64,000 nucleotides of DNA, taken from the NCBI GenBank assembly GCA_900553855.1, contig USFG01000001.1:1-64000 (forward strand), in the 5' to 3' direction. The notes under the pieces are model-generated. The model did not search any database. It was not told the origin of the DNA and worked only from the letters and a program-made list of their open reading frames with translations. This document shows positions 42,281 to 50,561 of this stretch, in pieces (the first letter of the stretch is position 1; each line of letters begins with the position of its first letter). The translations under genes and the position numbers were made by a program. This DNA is from an uncultured Mycoplasmatota bacterium. GTDB taxonomy: Bacteria > Bacillota_I > Bacilli_A > RF39 > UBA660.

Positions 42281-44857
42281 ATGAATAATGAAGAAAATGA
42301 AAATATAATTGATACTACAAACGTAGATACTAATGAAGATTTAGTTACTCATGAAGAAATAGTTGATGATAATATTAAGATAAATAATGATTCAACTGAT
42401 GATTTTAGTGGTGTATTTCACGAAAGAGATTCTAGAGATGTTAATAATATTGTTACTGAGGTCAAGGATTCGTTTTTAAGATACTCTATGAGTGTTATTA
42501 CATCTCGTGCTCTACCAGACTTAAGAGATGGTTTAAAACCTGTTCACAGACGTATTTTATGGTCTATGTATGAGGAAGGTAATACTCCTGATAAACCTCA
42601 TAGAAAATCAGCTACAACTGTTGGTAATGTTATGGGACATTATCATCCACATGGTGACTCTTCAATTTATGAAGCAATGGTAAGACTTGCACAGGATTTT
42701 AGTCAAAGATATATTTTAGTTGATGGACACGGAAACTTTGGTAATATCGATGGAGATGGAGCAGCTGCTTACCGTTATACCGAGGCTCGATTATCTAAAT
42801 TATCACTTGAATTACTAAGAGATATTAATAAAGATACTGTTGATTTTATGCCTAACTTTGATGCGACTTTAAAGGAACCTAAGGTTTTACCTAGTAAATT
42901 TCCAAATGTTTTGGTAAATGGTTCAATGGGTATAGCTGTTGGTATGGCTACTAATATTCCTCCTCATAATTTAGGGGAAGTAATTGATGGATGTGTTGCT
43001 TATATTGATAATCCTGATATTGATACTTTAGGTTTAATGCAATATATTAAAGGACCTGATTTTCCAACTGGTGGTATTATTTTAGGAAATTCTGGTATTA
43101 AACAAGCTTATGAAACTGGTAGGGGAACGCTTACTATTAGAAGTAGAGCGGAAATTGAGGAAAAGGGAACGCATTCTAATATTGTTATTACTGAAGTTCC
43201 TTATGGCATTAATACTAGTGAACTTAAAAATAAAGTGGCTGAACTTGTTCATAACAAAATTATTGATGGTATAACTGATTATCACACTGATTTAAAGAAT
43301 GGAGTTAAAATTACTATTACTTTAAAGAAGGATGCTAATGCACAGGTTGTTTTAAATAAATTATTTAAGCATACTCAATTTCAAGTTAATTATAGTATTA
43401 TCTTTTTAATGCTTGATCAGGGTGTTCCACGTACTTTGGGATTAAAATCTATTATTTCGAAGTATATAGATCATCAAAAAGAAGTTATTATTAGAAGAAC
43501 TAAGTTTGATTTGAAAAAGAGTGAGGCTAGAGTTCATATTTTAGAAGGTTATAAGATTGCTCTTGATAATATTGATGAGGTTATTAAGGTTATTAAGACA
43601 TCTGAAACTGATGAAATTGCTAAAAAAACTTTGATGGATAGATTTTTCTTATCTCAAATTCAAGCTGAAAATATTCTAGAATTAAAGTTAAGACGTTTAA
43701 CTGGTTTAGAAAGAAGTAAGATTGAAGAGGAATTAAAGTCATTATTAGAACTAATTGAGGAATTGAAATCGATTTTAGCTAGTGAAGAAAAAGTTTTAAA
43801 CATTATAAAACAAGAATTATTAGATATTAAGAATAGATATTCTGATGATAGACGTACTTCTATTGATATGACTGCTATTGATTATATTGAAGATGAATCT
43901 TTGATTCCAAATGAAAATATAGTTATTTCTTTAACATCTAAAGGATATATTAAGAGAACTACTTCTGAAACTTATAAGATTCAAAATAGAGGTGGTGTAG
44001 GTGTAAAGGGAATGTCAACTAACGAGGAAGATTATGTCGAGTATATGTCAAATTTAATGTCTCATGATTATGTATTATTATTTACTAATAAGGGTAAGGT
44101 TTATAAGATTAAAGGATATGAAGTTCCTGAATTTAGTAGAACTTCTAAGGGATTACCAATTATTAATTTATTACAAATAGATAAAGATGAATATGTGACT
44201 TCAATGCTTACTTATTCTAGAACTGATAGTGCTAAATATTTATTATTTGCTACTAAGAAGGGTATCGTTAAGAAGACCGCTATTGAGGAATTTGATAATA
44301 TTAGAAAATCTGGTAAGATTTGTATTAGTTTAAGAGATAATGATGAATTGATTGGCGTTAAGAAAACTGATGGTGAATGTGATGTTGTTCTTGCTTCATC
44401 AGCTGGTAGAGTTGTATTATTCAATGAATCTGATATTAGAATGATGGGTAGAACTGCTTCTGGAGTTAAAGGAATTAATCTTGGTGATGAGTTATGTGTT
44501 GGAGTTGAAACTACTAAGGAATCTGATAATATTGTAATTGTTACTGAAAAAGGTTATGGTAAATTAACATTAGTTAGTGAATTTAGAAAAACTAGTAGAG
44601 GTAGCAAGGGAGTTAAGGCTTTAAATATTACTGATAAGAATGGTGGTATTGCTGCAATTAAACGTGTAGAAGATAATTGTGATTTAATGATTATTACAAA
44701 TGAGGGTATTATTATTAGAATTCCTCTTGATCAATTAAGTCAATTAGGTAGAGTTACTCAAGGAACTAGACTTATTAATCTAAAAAATGATCAAAAAGTA
44801 GCAGCTATAAGCTTAATTTTAAAGAATAATGATGAAAATATCGATATAAATGAGTAA
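42281..44857 (+). CDS. gyrA: DNA gyrase subunit A
   Basis: 858 residues with an acidic N-terminal extension of about 45 residues. Catalytic Tyr166 lies in A-A-A-Y-R-Y-T-E (usually AAAMRYTE). GyrA box reads Q-N-R-G-G-V-G rather than QRRGGRG, but the beta-pinwheel repeats follow normally. The quinolone-determining segment H-P-H-G-D-S-S-I-Y has Ser at the key position. Confidence 0.96.
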   Translation: MNNEENENIIDTTNVDTNEDLVTHEEIVDDNIKINNDSTDDFSGVFHERDSRDVNNIVTEVKDSFLRYSMSVITSRALPDLRDGLKPVHRRILWSMYEEGNTPDKPHRKSATTVGNVMGHYHPHGDSSIYEAMVRLAQDFSQRYILVDGHGNFGNIDGDGAAAYRYTEARLSKLSLELLRDINKDTVDFMPNFDATLKEPKVLPSKFPNVLVNGSMGIAVGMATNIPPHNLGEVIDGCVAYIDNPDIDTLGLMQYIKGPDFPTGGIILGNSGIKQAYETGRGTLTIRSRAEIEEKGTHSNIVITEVPYGINTSELKNKVAELVHNKIIDGITDYHTDLKNGVKITITLKKDANAQVVLNKLFKHTQFQVNYSIIFLMLDQGVPRTLGLKSIISKYIDHQKEVIIRRTKFDLKKSEARVHILEGYKIALDNIDEVIKVIKTSETDEIAKKTLMDRFFLSQIQAENILELKLRRLTGLERSKIEEELKSLLELIEELKSILASEEKVLNIIKQELLDIKNRYSDDRRTSIDMTAIDYIEDESLIPNENIVISLTSKGYIKRTTSETYKIQNRGGVGVKGMSTNEEDYVEYMSNLMSHDYVLLFTNKGKVYKIKGYEVPEFSRTSKGLPIINLLQIDKDEYVTSMLTYSRTDSAKYLLFATKKGIVKKTAIEEFDNIRKSGKICISLRDNDELIGVKKTDGECDVVLASSAGRVVLFNESDIRMMGRTASGVKGINLGDELCVGVETTKESDNIVIVTEKGYGKLTLVSEFRKTSRGSKGVKALNITDKNGGIAAIKRVEDNCDLMIITNEGIIIRIPLDQLSQLGRVTQGTRLINLKNDQKVAAISLILKNNDENIDINE

Positions 44858-44887
44858 TTTATATCGTTTTTCTTTTGATTTAAAAAG

Positions 44888-44896
44888 TTTTCCACA
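44888..44896 (+). promoter_or_regulatory. DnaA-box-like site, left border of the island
   Basis: TTTTCCACA within the 16-mer AAAAGTTTTCCACATT, which recurs at the right border. Confidence 0.55.
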
Positions 44897-44964
44897 TTCT
44901 TTTTTCTTCTCAATATATAAATTTTAGTTATATATTTATTAACATTTTATTTATATAGTTTATA

Positions 44965-44988
44965 AAATTATTTCCCTGGAAATAATTT
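44965..44988. promoter_or_regulatory. Noc-type palindrome, variant (CCCTGG centre)
   Basis: Core ATTTCCCTGGAAAT at 44970-44983; one central mismatch, but the AAATT/AATTT flanks are intact. Confidence 0.65.
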
Positions 44989-45061
44989 TTTATTAATCTA
45001 ATAATTATATGATCTTTTATTATCCTTTTCAAAAGTTATTAACATTATTTTAATTATTTAT

Positions 45062-45075
45062 GTTTCACGTGAAAC
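45062..45075. promoter_or_regulatory. parS: parS site 1
   Basis: Perfect GTTTCACGTGAAAC palindrome, the core of the Bacillus parS consensus. Confidence 0.92.
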
Positions 45076-45113
45076 TTGTGTTATATATAAGTAGTAATAA
45101 ATATACTTATTAA

Positions 45114-45127
45114 GTTTCACGTGAAAC
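45114..45127. promoter_or_regulatory. parS: parS site 2
   Basis: Perfect parS core, 52 bp after site 1 and 47 bp (centre to centre) before a Noc-type site. Confidence 0.92.
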
Positions 45128-45155
45128 ATATATGATTTTTATAGTATTTATTGTA

Positions 45156-45179
45156 AAATTATTTCCCGGGAAATAATTT
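45156..45179. promoter_or_regulatory. Noc-type palindrome 1, perfect over 24 bp
   Basis: Core ATTTCCCGGGAAAT (45161-45174), the published Bacillus Noc-binding consensus, extended by five symmetric bases on each side. Confidence 0.88.
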
Positions 45180-45322
45180 GTTCGATTTTGCTTTGATTAA
45201 GACACTTAATTTTATATTTTTAGATTAATTATTATAATTATAATTTTTTTATATAATGAATAATTATTTTTTTATTATATTATTTGTATTTTTGAAATTT
45301 TAACTATATATTCTATTGTTAT

Positions 45323-45336
45323 GTTTCACGTGAAAC
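45323..45336. promoter_or_regulatory. parS: parS site 3
   Basis: Perfect GTTTCACGTGAAAC. Confidence 0.92.
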
Positions 45337-45460
45337 TTTATTTTTGTTTAGATCTATTAAATTATTATTTCTTTCTTAATAGTACTTTTATTTACTAAAA
45401 TTATATTTAATTTAAATACATATCATATTTTTAACTCATTATTTTTTAATTTGTATATAA

Positions 45461-45474
45461 GTTTCACGTGAAAC
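45461..45474. promoter_or_regulatory. parS: parS site 4
   Basis: Perfect core; first site of the first duplicated block. Confidence 0.92.
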
Positions 45475-45540
45475 TTATGGATATTATTTTTATTTTTTAT
45501 GATTCAGATAACTAAATTTGTTTATAAATGTTCTTGTTAT

Positions 45541-45554
45541 GTTTCACGTGAAAC
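45541..45554. promoter_or_regulatory. parS: parS site 5
   Basis: Perfect core; its counterpart in the second block is the variant at 46074. Confidence 0.92.
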
Positions 45555-45678
45555 ATATTATTTTAATTTATTGATTGATTTGCTATTTATTGCAATTATA
45601 ATTAACTTATATTATTTTATATGCAATTTTGTTTTATATTCTTAATGTTATTAACATTATTTTTATTTTTTTATATAA

Positions 45679-45692
45679 GTTTCACGTGAAAC
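45679..45692. promoter_or_regulatory. parS: parS site 6
   Basis: Perfect core; its counterpart in the second block is the variant at 46210. Confidence 0.92.
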
Positions 45693-45743
45693 ATCAAAGA
45701 TTATTGTTTTTAATATAATGTAAATTATTTTAGTTATTTAGTG

Positions 45744-45767
45744 AAATTATTTCCCGGGAAATAATTT
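45744..45767. promoter_or_regulatory. Noc-type palindrome 2, perfect over 24 bp
   Basis: Core ATTTCCCGGGAAAT at 45749-45762 with the same symmetric flanks as copy 1. Confidence 0.88.
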
Positions 45768-45910
45768 GAGAGTTTATTTATAAAAAATTATTTTTGTTTT
45801 ATTTAACAATTTCAAAATATTATTTACTAGATATTAATTTATCTTTTCTTAATATATTAATTAATTTTAATATTTAATTATTTTTAAATCATAATTATAT
45901 ATTTTGTAAT

Positions 45911-45924
45911 GTTTCACGTGAAAC
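45911..45924. promoter_or_regulatory. parS: parS site 7
   Basis: Perfect core; first site of the second duplicated block. Confidence 0.92.
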
Positions 45925-46073
45925 TTATGTTTTTTTATATATAGTCTTTTTAATAATTATTTATGATTCAAATATTTAAATTTACTTATATAAATGTTTA
46001 TATATTATTTTTTAAGTTAAATTAATAATAATTTATACTGATAAAATAATTTATTTATATATGTTCTTATTAT

Positions 46074-46087
46074 GTTTCATGTGAAAC
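46074..46087. promoter_or_regulatory. parS variant (CATGTG centre)
   Basis: GTTTCATGTGAAAC: a single C-to-T change at the central CG. Confidence 0.6.
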
Positions 46088-46209
46088 ATAATATTTTATT
46101 TTATTGGTTGATTTGTTGTTTGTAGCATTTAAATATAACTTATATTATTTTATATACAATTTTGTTTATATTTTTAGAGTTATTAACATTATCTTTATTT
46201 TTTATATAA

Positions 46210-46223
46210 ATTTCATGTGAAAC
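46210..46223. promoter_or_regulatory. parS variant, two mismatches
   Basis: ATTTCATGTGAAAC: the same C-to-T change as the previous site plus an outer mismatch. Confidence 0.5.
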
Positions 46224-46279
46224 ATCAATGATTACTGTTTTTTATATAATATAATATAAATCATTTCATTTATTTAGTA

Positions 46280-46303
46280 AAATTATTTCCCGGGAAATAA
46301 TTT
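46280..46303. promoter_or_regulatory. Noc-type palindrome 3, perfect over 24 bp
   Basis: Core ATTTCCCGGGAAAT at 46285-46298; perfect although the parS sites in the same duplicated block have decayed. Confidence 0.88.
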
Positions 46304-46382
46304 GTTTGATATTTAATTATTAATTCTTATATCTATTGTGTGGTAATTAATGATTTTATTATTATTTTAAATATTTTAAAAG

Positions 46383-46391
46383 TTTTCCACA
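46383..46391 (+). promoter_or_regulatory. DnaA-box-like site, right border of the island
   Basis: TTTTCCACA in the same 16-mer as at the left border, about 1.5 kb away. Confidence 0.55.
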
Positions 46392-46399
46392 TTATTTTC

Positions 46400-46428
46400 T
46401 TGTTATCTATTAATTGTTGTGGTATATT
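46400..46428 (+). promoter_or_regulatory. Promoter of SRP RNA
   Basis: TTGTTA, 17-bp spacer, TATATT, with the RNA 5' end expected 7 bases on. Confidence 0.75.
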
Positions 46429-46434
46429 ATATTT

Positions 46435-46512
46435 GTGCAATGTGTATGTAATAACCTGGTCAGATTAGGAATAAAGCAGCCATATTTACCTCTACGCATG
46501 TGCACTTTTTTT
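46435..46512 (+). ncRNA. ffs: Signal recognition particle RNA, small type
   Basis: The 5' end GTGCA pairs with TGCAC before a seven-T terminator. The domain IV hallmark is clear: CCTGGTCAG, then GGAATAAAGCAGCC. About 71 nt plus terminator, so the short form without an Alu domain, unlike the long Bacillus scRNA. Position before dnaX is conserved. Confidence 0.92.
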
Positions 46513-46534
46513 ATTTGAAAAGAGGTAGTTATTT

Positions 46535-46951
46535 ATGCCGGATAAAGTATATAAATTATTATTAAAGTTATCTAGAAAGGCTATTAAACATAATGAGGTC
46601 CCAGTAGCTGCTGTTTTAGTTGCTGATGGTAAAATTGTTTCATATGCATATAATAAACGTCATAAAAGTAATTGTGTATTTGATCATGCGGAAATTATTG
46701 CTATTTCAAGGTATTCAAAAAAAATTAATGAATGGCGATTAAACAAATGTTCGCTGTATGTTACAATTGAACCATGTGAAATGTGTAAGCTTTTTATTCG
46801 CGAAAGTAGAATAAGTAATGTGTATTATTTATTTGAAAAAAGTTTGAATAAGAAGATGTTTTATAAAACTGATTTTTTTAAAATTGATAATGATAATTTT
46901 AGAAATGAATATAAAAAAATAAGTGATTTATTTTGGAAAAATAAGAGATAA
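46535..46951 (+). CDS. tadA: tRNA-specific adenosine deaminase
   Basis: 138 residues, slightly short. Zinc/catalytic motifs H-A-E (F-D-H-A-E-I-I-A-I) and P-C-E-M-C. Deaminates A34 of tRNA-Arg(ACG) to inosine. E-V-P-V-A-A-V replaces the usual EVPVGAV. Between SRP RNA and dnaX as in Bacillus. Confidence 0.9.
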   Translation: MPDKVYKLLLKLSRKAIKHNEVPVAAVLVADGKIVSYAYNKRHKSNCVFDHAEIIAISRYSKKINEWRLNKCSLYVTIEPCEMCKLFIRESRISNVYYLFEKSLNKKMFYKTDFFKIDNDNFRNEYKKISDLFWKNKR

Positions 46952-46982
46952 ATGGTATAATTAGTAGTGGATGGTGATTTTA

Positions 46983-48689
46983 ATGGCATACAAGGTTTTA
47001 TATAGGAAATATCGACCTGATTCTTTTGAAAACTTATATGGACAAGAGGCTATAAAAAAATTACTTTCGGAATCAATTGTTTTAAATAAGGTATCTCATG
47101 CATATTTATTTCATGGTCCTAGAGGTACAGGAAAAACTAGTACTGCTAAGATATTTGCTAAAGCAATTAATTGTGAAAATAATATAGATGGTAATCCTTG
47201 TAATAAATGTAATAGTTGTATAAATTTTAGTGAATCACCTGATATAATCGAAATAGATGCTGCTAGTAATAATGGTGTCGATGAAATAAGAAATTTACGC
47301 GATAGTGCTAAAATACTGCCAACTTTTTCAAAATATAAGATTTATATTATTGATGAGGTTCATATGTTATCTGGTAGTGCTTGGAATGCTTTTTTAAAGA
47401 CATTAGAAGAACCACCTAGTCATGTTATATTTATTTTAGCTACAACTGAATTGCAAAAAATTCCTCTTACTATTTTGTCAAGATGCCAACGATTTTCTTT
47501 TAAGAAATTGACTTCTGATATTATTGTTAGTAATATATTAAGAATTTCTAAATTAGAAAATATTGAAATTACTGATTCTGCTGCTAATTTAATTGCTGAA
47601 CTTGCTGATGGTGCAATGAGAGATGCTTTAAGTATGCTTGATCAATTGTCTAAAGAGAATGTTTTAATTGATGATAAACTTATTGGTGATACTTTTGGTT
47701 TTGTTGGATCAAAGGATGTAGAGAAGATTTTTGAATTATTAAATGATGCTTGTTATGACGATGTTAACGCTATATTTAATGAATATGGTGATAAGGGTTT
47801 GAATATTAATTTATTTGTCAATAAAATTATTGCTTATATTTTTGATTTAGAAATGAAAATTGTTAATGGTATGAATTATCCAATTGCTGTATGTGATTTA
47901 AAAAATATGGCTTTTGATTTATCAAATGTTTTTGGCAAAAAGAATTCTTTAGATTTAATTAAAATTATCTTGTTTAGTTATTATCAAAAATGTAAAGTTG
48001 ATAATTGTGATAAAATAAAAATTACCGACAAGTCAAGTGATAATGAGATATTTGACAAAAATATAAATAAAGTTGACAATTTATCAATTGACAAATTAGT
48101 AAATAATTTAGAACAAAAAAGTAATGTTAAAGAGGAAACAAAAGTTGAGGTTAGCAATAGTTTAGATAATAAAGAAGATACTTCAAATGTTGTTATAAAT
48201 GCTAGTAGTTCTAAAAAGAAAATAAATGACGAATTTATTAAAATTAGAATAAATAATTCTTATGTTAATGCTAGTCGTGATTGTAAAAAAGAATTTACTG
48301 AATTATGGAATAAATTTTTAAATGATATTGAATTTGAAAATAATCATGATTTATTAAATTTGATTGAAAATGTAAGTATTGAAGTTGTTTCACCAACAAA
48401 TGTTATTTTTGCTAATAAGTCCCAATCGACAGTTTTATTATTTAATGAAAGCTTAGATTTGATTGAAAATGCTTTTAATAAAGCATGTAAAAATAAAAAA
48501 AGTTTTATTTGTTTAACACTTAATGATTGGAATATCGAAAAAAATAGATATATGGAATTACTTAAAAATAATCAAAATAATTTTGTATATATAGAAGAAA
48601 AAGATGATATAATTAATGAAGATGATGTGAATTTATCAGTATCAATTGCAAATGATTTGTTTGGTGATTCGCTATTAGAAGTTAAATAA
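46983..48689 (+). CDS. dnaX: DNA polymerase III subunits gamma/tau
   Basis: 568 residues from M-A-Y-K-V-L-Y-R-K-Y-R-P, chosen as the family start; GGTGAT lies upstream. Walker A G-P-R-G-T-G-K-T, zinc cysteines C-N-K-C-N-S-C, D-E-V-H-M-L. The tau-like C-terminal half is divergent and Asn/Lys-rich. Confidence 0.95.
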   Translation: MAYKVLYRKYRPDSFENLYGQEAIKKLLSESIVLNKVSHAYLFHGPRGTGKTSTAKIFAKAINCENNIDGNPCNKCNSCINFSESPDIIEIDAASNNGVDEIRNLRDSAKILPTFSKYKIYIIDEVHMLSGSAWNAFLKTLEEPPSHVIFILATTELQKIPLTILSRCQRFSFKKLTSDIIVSNILRISKLENIEITDSAANLIAELADGAMRDALSMLDQLSKENVLIDDKLIGDTFGFVGSKDVEKIFELLNDACYDDVNAIFNEYGDKGLNINLFVNKIIAYIFDLEMKIVNGMNYPIAVCDLKNMAFDLSNVFGKKNSLDLIKIILFSYYQKCKVDNCDKIKITDKSSDNEIFDKNINKVDNLSIDKLVNNLEQKSNVKEETKVEVSNSLDNKEDTSNVVINASSSKKKINDEFIKIRINNSYVNASRDCKKEFTELWNKFLNDIEFENNHDLLNLIENVSIEVVSPTNVIFANKSQSTVLLFNESLDLIENAFNKACKNKKSFICLTLNDWNIEKNRYMELLKNNQNNFVYIEEKDDIINEDDVNLSVSIANDLFGDSLLEVK

Positions 48690-48706
48690 GAAAGAGGAAT
48701 GATATT

Positions 48707-49006
48707 ATGAATATGCAAAAATTAATGCAAGAAGCACAAAAAATGCAAAGAGTTATAACTGAAAAACAGGAAGAAATTTTTAAAACAAATTATGAAGGTA
48801 AATCTGGTTTTGTTACTGTTGTATTAAGTGGTAAGAAAGAAATGGTTTCTATAAAAATAGATACTCCATCTTTAACTGATGCTGAAGATATTGATGCTTT
48901 ACAAGATATGATTAAAATTGCTCATAATGAAGCAGTTTCTAAAATTGATAAGGACGTAGAAGTTAAACTTGGAGCATATGCTAAAGGTTTAAATGGTTTG
49001 ATGTAA
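48707..49006 (+). CDS. ybaB: YbaB/EbfC nucleoid-associated protein
   Basis: 99 residues. M-N-M-Q-K-L-M-Q-E-A-Q-K-M-Q start, then V-L-S-G-K-K-E. Dimeric DNA-binding protein. Overlaps recR by one base. Confidence 0.93.
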   Translation: MNMQKLMQEAQKMQRVITEKQEEIFKTNYEGKSGFVTVVLSGKKEMVSIKIDTPSLTDAEDIDALQDMIKIAHNEAVSKIDKDVEVKLGAYAKGLNGLM

Positions 49007-49602
49007 TGATTTATCCTAAGGAACTAGAAGAATTAATTGAGTATTTTAAAAAGTTACCGGGAATTGGTGAGAAGTCTGCTGAAAGACTTGCAATTTCATT
49101 ACTTGATTTTTCAGAAGATGATATAAATTTATTTACAAAATGTATAATGGATGGAAAAAAGAATTTACATCCTTGTCGTATATGTGGAAATATAACTTCT
49201 GGTGATGTATGCTCAGTTTGTGATAATGATTATAGAAATAAAAATTTGATATGTGTTGTTGAAGATTTTAAAAGTATATTTGCTTTTGAAAAAATGGGAA
49301 AGTATCAAGGCGTTTATCATGTCTTAGGTGGATTAATTTCTCCTATTGATGGGATTGGACCTGATGAACTTAATATTGATAGTTTAATTGAACGTTGTGA
49401 TAATGATGATGTTGAACTTGTGATTGCATTAAAGCCTACAATTGAGGGTGAGACTACAACACAATATATTAAAAAATTACTAGAAAAAATGAATACTAAA
49501 ATTTCAAGATTATCTTACGGTTTACCAGTTGGTACAGAACTTGATTATTTGGATTCATTAACATTAGAAAGGGCATTTGAAGATAGAAAAAATATTGCAT
49601 AA
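49006..49602 (+). CDS. recR: Recombination protein RecR
   Basis: 198 residues. L-P-G-I-G-E-K-S-A-E-R (HhH), C-R-I-C-G...C-S-V-C zinc finger and Toprim V-V-E-D. RecFOR pathway. Confidence 0.96.
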   Translation: MIYPKELEELIEYFKKLPGIGEKSAERLAISLLDFSEDDINLFTKCIMDGKKNLHPCRICGNITSGDVCSVCDNDYRNKNLICVVEDFKSIFAFEKMGKYQGVYHVLGGLISPIDGIGPDELNIDSLIERCDNDDVELVIALKPTIEGETTTQYIKKLLEKMNTKISRLSYGLPVGTELDYLDSLTLERAFEDRKNIA

Positions 49603-49629
49603 ATTTAAATAAGAATAATATAATTTATT

Positions 49630-49818
49630 GTGATAAACATGTTATTAAAATTACTGAAAAAAATTTGTTATTCATTTTTGATGATTTATAGTTTTGACAT
49701 AATTCTTAGTGGTTTTAATGTTGTTGTACCAATTAATTTGATTACTGTCTTGGTGGTATTTTGTTTAGGATATCCGGGTTTAATTATGATTGCTTTATCT
49801 TTTCTACTTTTAATGTAG
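49630..49818 (+). CDS. bofA: Sigma-K processing inhibitor BofA
   Basis: 62 residues from a GTG (or 59 from the ATG at 49639). Two membrane helices, with V-V-V-P-I-N-L-I-T-V-L-V-V-F-C-L-G-Y-P-G-L matching the BofA signature. BofA holds back SpoIVFB in the mother cell. Position after recR is as in Bacillus. Confidence 0.82.
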   Translation: MINMLLKLLKKICYSFLMIYSFDIILSGFNVVVPINLITVLVVFCLGYPGLIMIALSFLLLM

Positions 49819-49827
49819 ATTTTGAGT

Positions 49828-50535
49828 ATGAAGGAAGAAAACATAAAATATTTATCAAATGTAATAGATGAGAATAAACTTTCTCATGCTTTTTTAGTTG
49901 AATCAAATAATTATGAAGATGTTATGAATAGTGTTTTTAAATTGTTTTTAGAAAAGAAAATGATATTTAATATTGATGATATTGAGAATAATATTTCAGT
50001 TAGAATTTTAAGACCTATTGATAATTTAATTGATAAAGATCAAATTTTAAATTTACAAGAATTTTTATCTACAATGTCTTTTGATGGGTATTATAAATTA
50101 TTTTTTATTTTGAATGCTGGTTTAATGAATGAACAATCCGTTAATAAATTATTAAAAGTTTTAGAGGAACCTAATGAGAAAGTTGTTGGATTTTTAATTA
50201 GTGATAATTCAAATGAGTTATTGCCAACATTGATAAGTAGATGTCAAGTATTAAAAAATGATATAGATGCTAGTAATGTTGAAGTAGATGAAGATATTTT
50301 TAATAATTTATGTAAATTTAAAAATTTCAATTTTGAGGATTATATAAAATTTAAAGTTGTTGTGTCAAAATTAGATAAAGTAGTAATTAATAACTTATTT
50401 TTAAAATATTTAGCGTATTTAGATAATGAAAATGATATTTTTTATTTGAAGGTAAATGATTTTTTAAATAATATAAGATATAATGTTAATATTGATTTGG
50501 CACTTGATAAACTATATTTTGAGAGTTTAGAATAA
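49828..50535 (+). CDS. holB: DNA polymerase III delta-prime subunit, short
   Basis: 235 residues from M-K-E-E-N (a TTG two codons earlier is possible). Recognisable by L-S-H-A-F-L-V-E and N-K-L-L-K-V-L-E-E-P-N with S-R-C-Q. Lacks a P-loop, expected for delta-prime, and is about 90 residues shorter than Bacillus HolB: no zinc module and a reduced C-terminal collar. Confidence 0.85.
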   Translation: MKEENIKYLSNVIDENKLSHAFLVESNNYEDVMNSVFKLFLEKKMIFNIDDIENNISVRILRPIDNLIDKDQILNLQEFLSTMSFDGYYKLFFILNAGLMNEQSVNKLLKVLEEPNEKVVGFLISDNSNELLPTLISRCQVLKNDIDASNVEVDEDIFNNLCKFKNFNFEDYIKFKVVVSKLDKVVINNLFLKYLAYLDNENDIFYLKVNDFLNNIRYNVNIDLALDKLYFESLE

Positions 50536-50561
50536 ATTTTTATTTTGAAAGGAGTGATAAA

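Larger units (their letters stand above)
44858..46434. other. Gene-free parS / Noc-site island
   Basis: 1.58 kb with no coding capacity, over 80% AT by eye. It holds 7 perfect parS cores (GTTTCACGTGAAAC), 2 variants, 3 perfect Noc-type palindromes (ATTTCCCGGGAAAT), 1 variant, and a TTTTCCACA box at each end. Both flanks are essential genes (gyrA, SRP RNA). Sequence outside the palindromes is also repeated: about 45455-45775 and 45905-46310 are diverged tandem copies. Likely a centromere-like segregation and nucleoid-organising locus 9-10 kb from oriC. Confidence 0.85.

Noticed and set aside
44858..46434. CRISPR-like array, because of regularly repeated short sequences
   Set aside because: Repeats are perfect palindromes of 14-24 bp with irregular spacing and diverged but related intervening DNA, and no cas gene is near.
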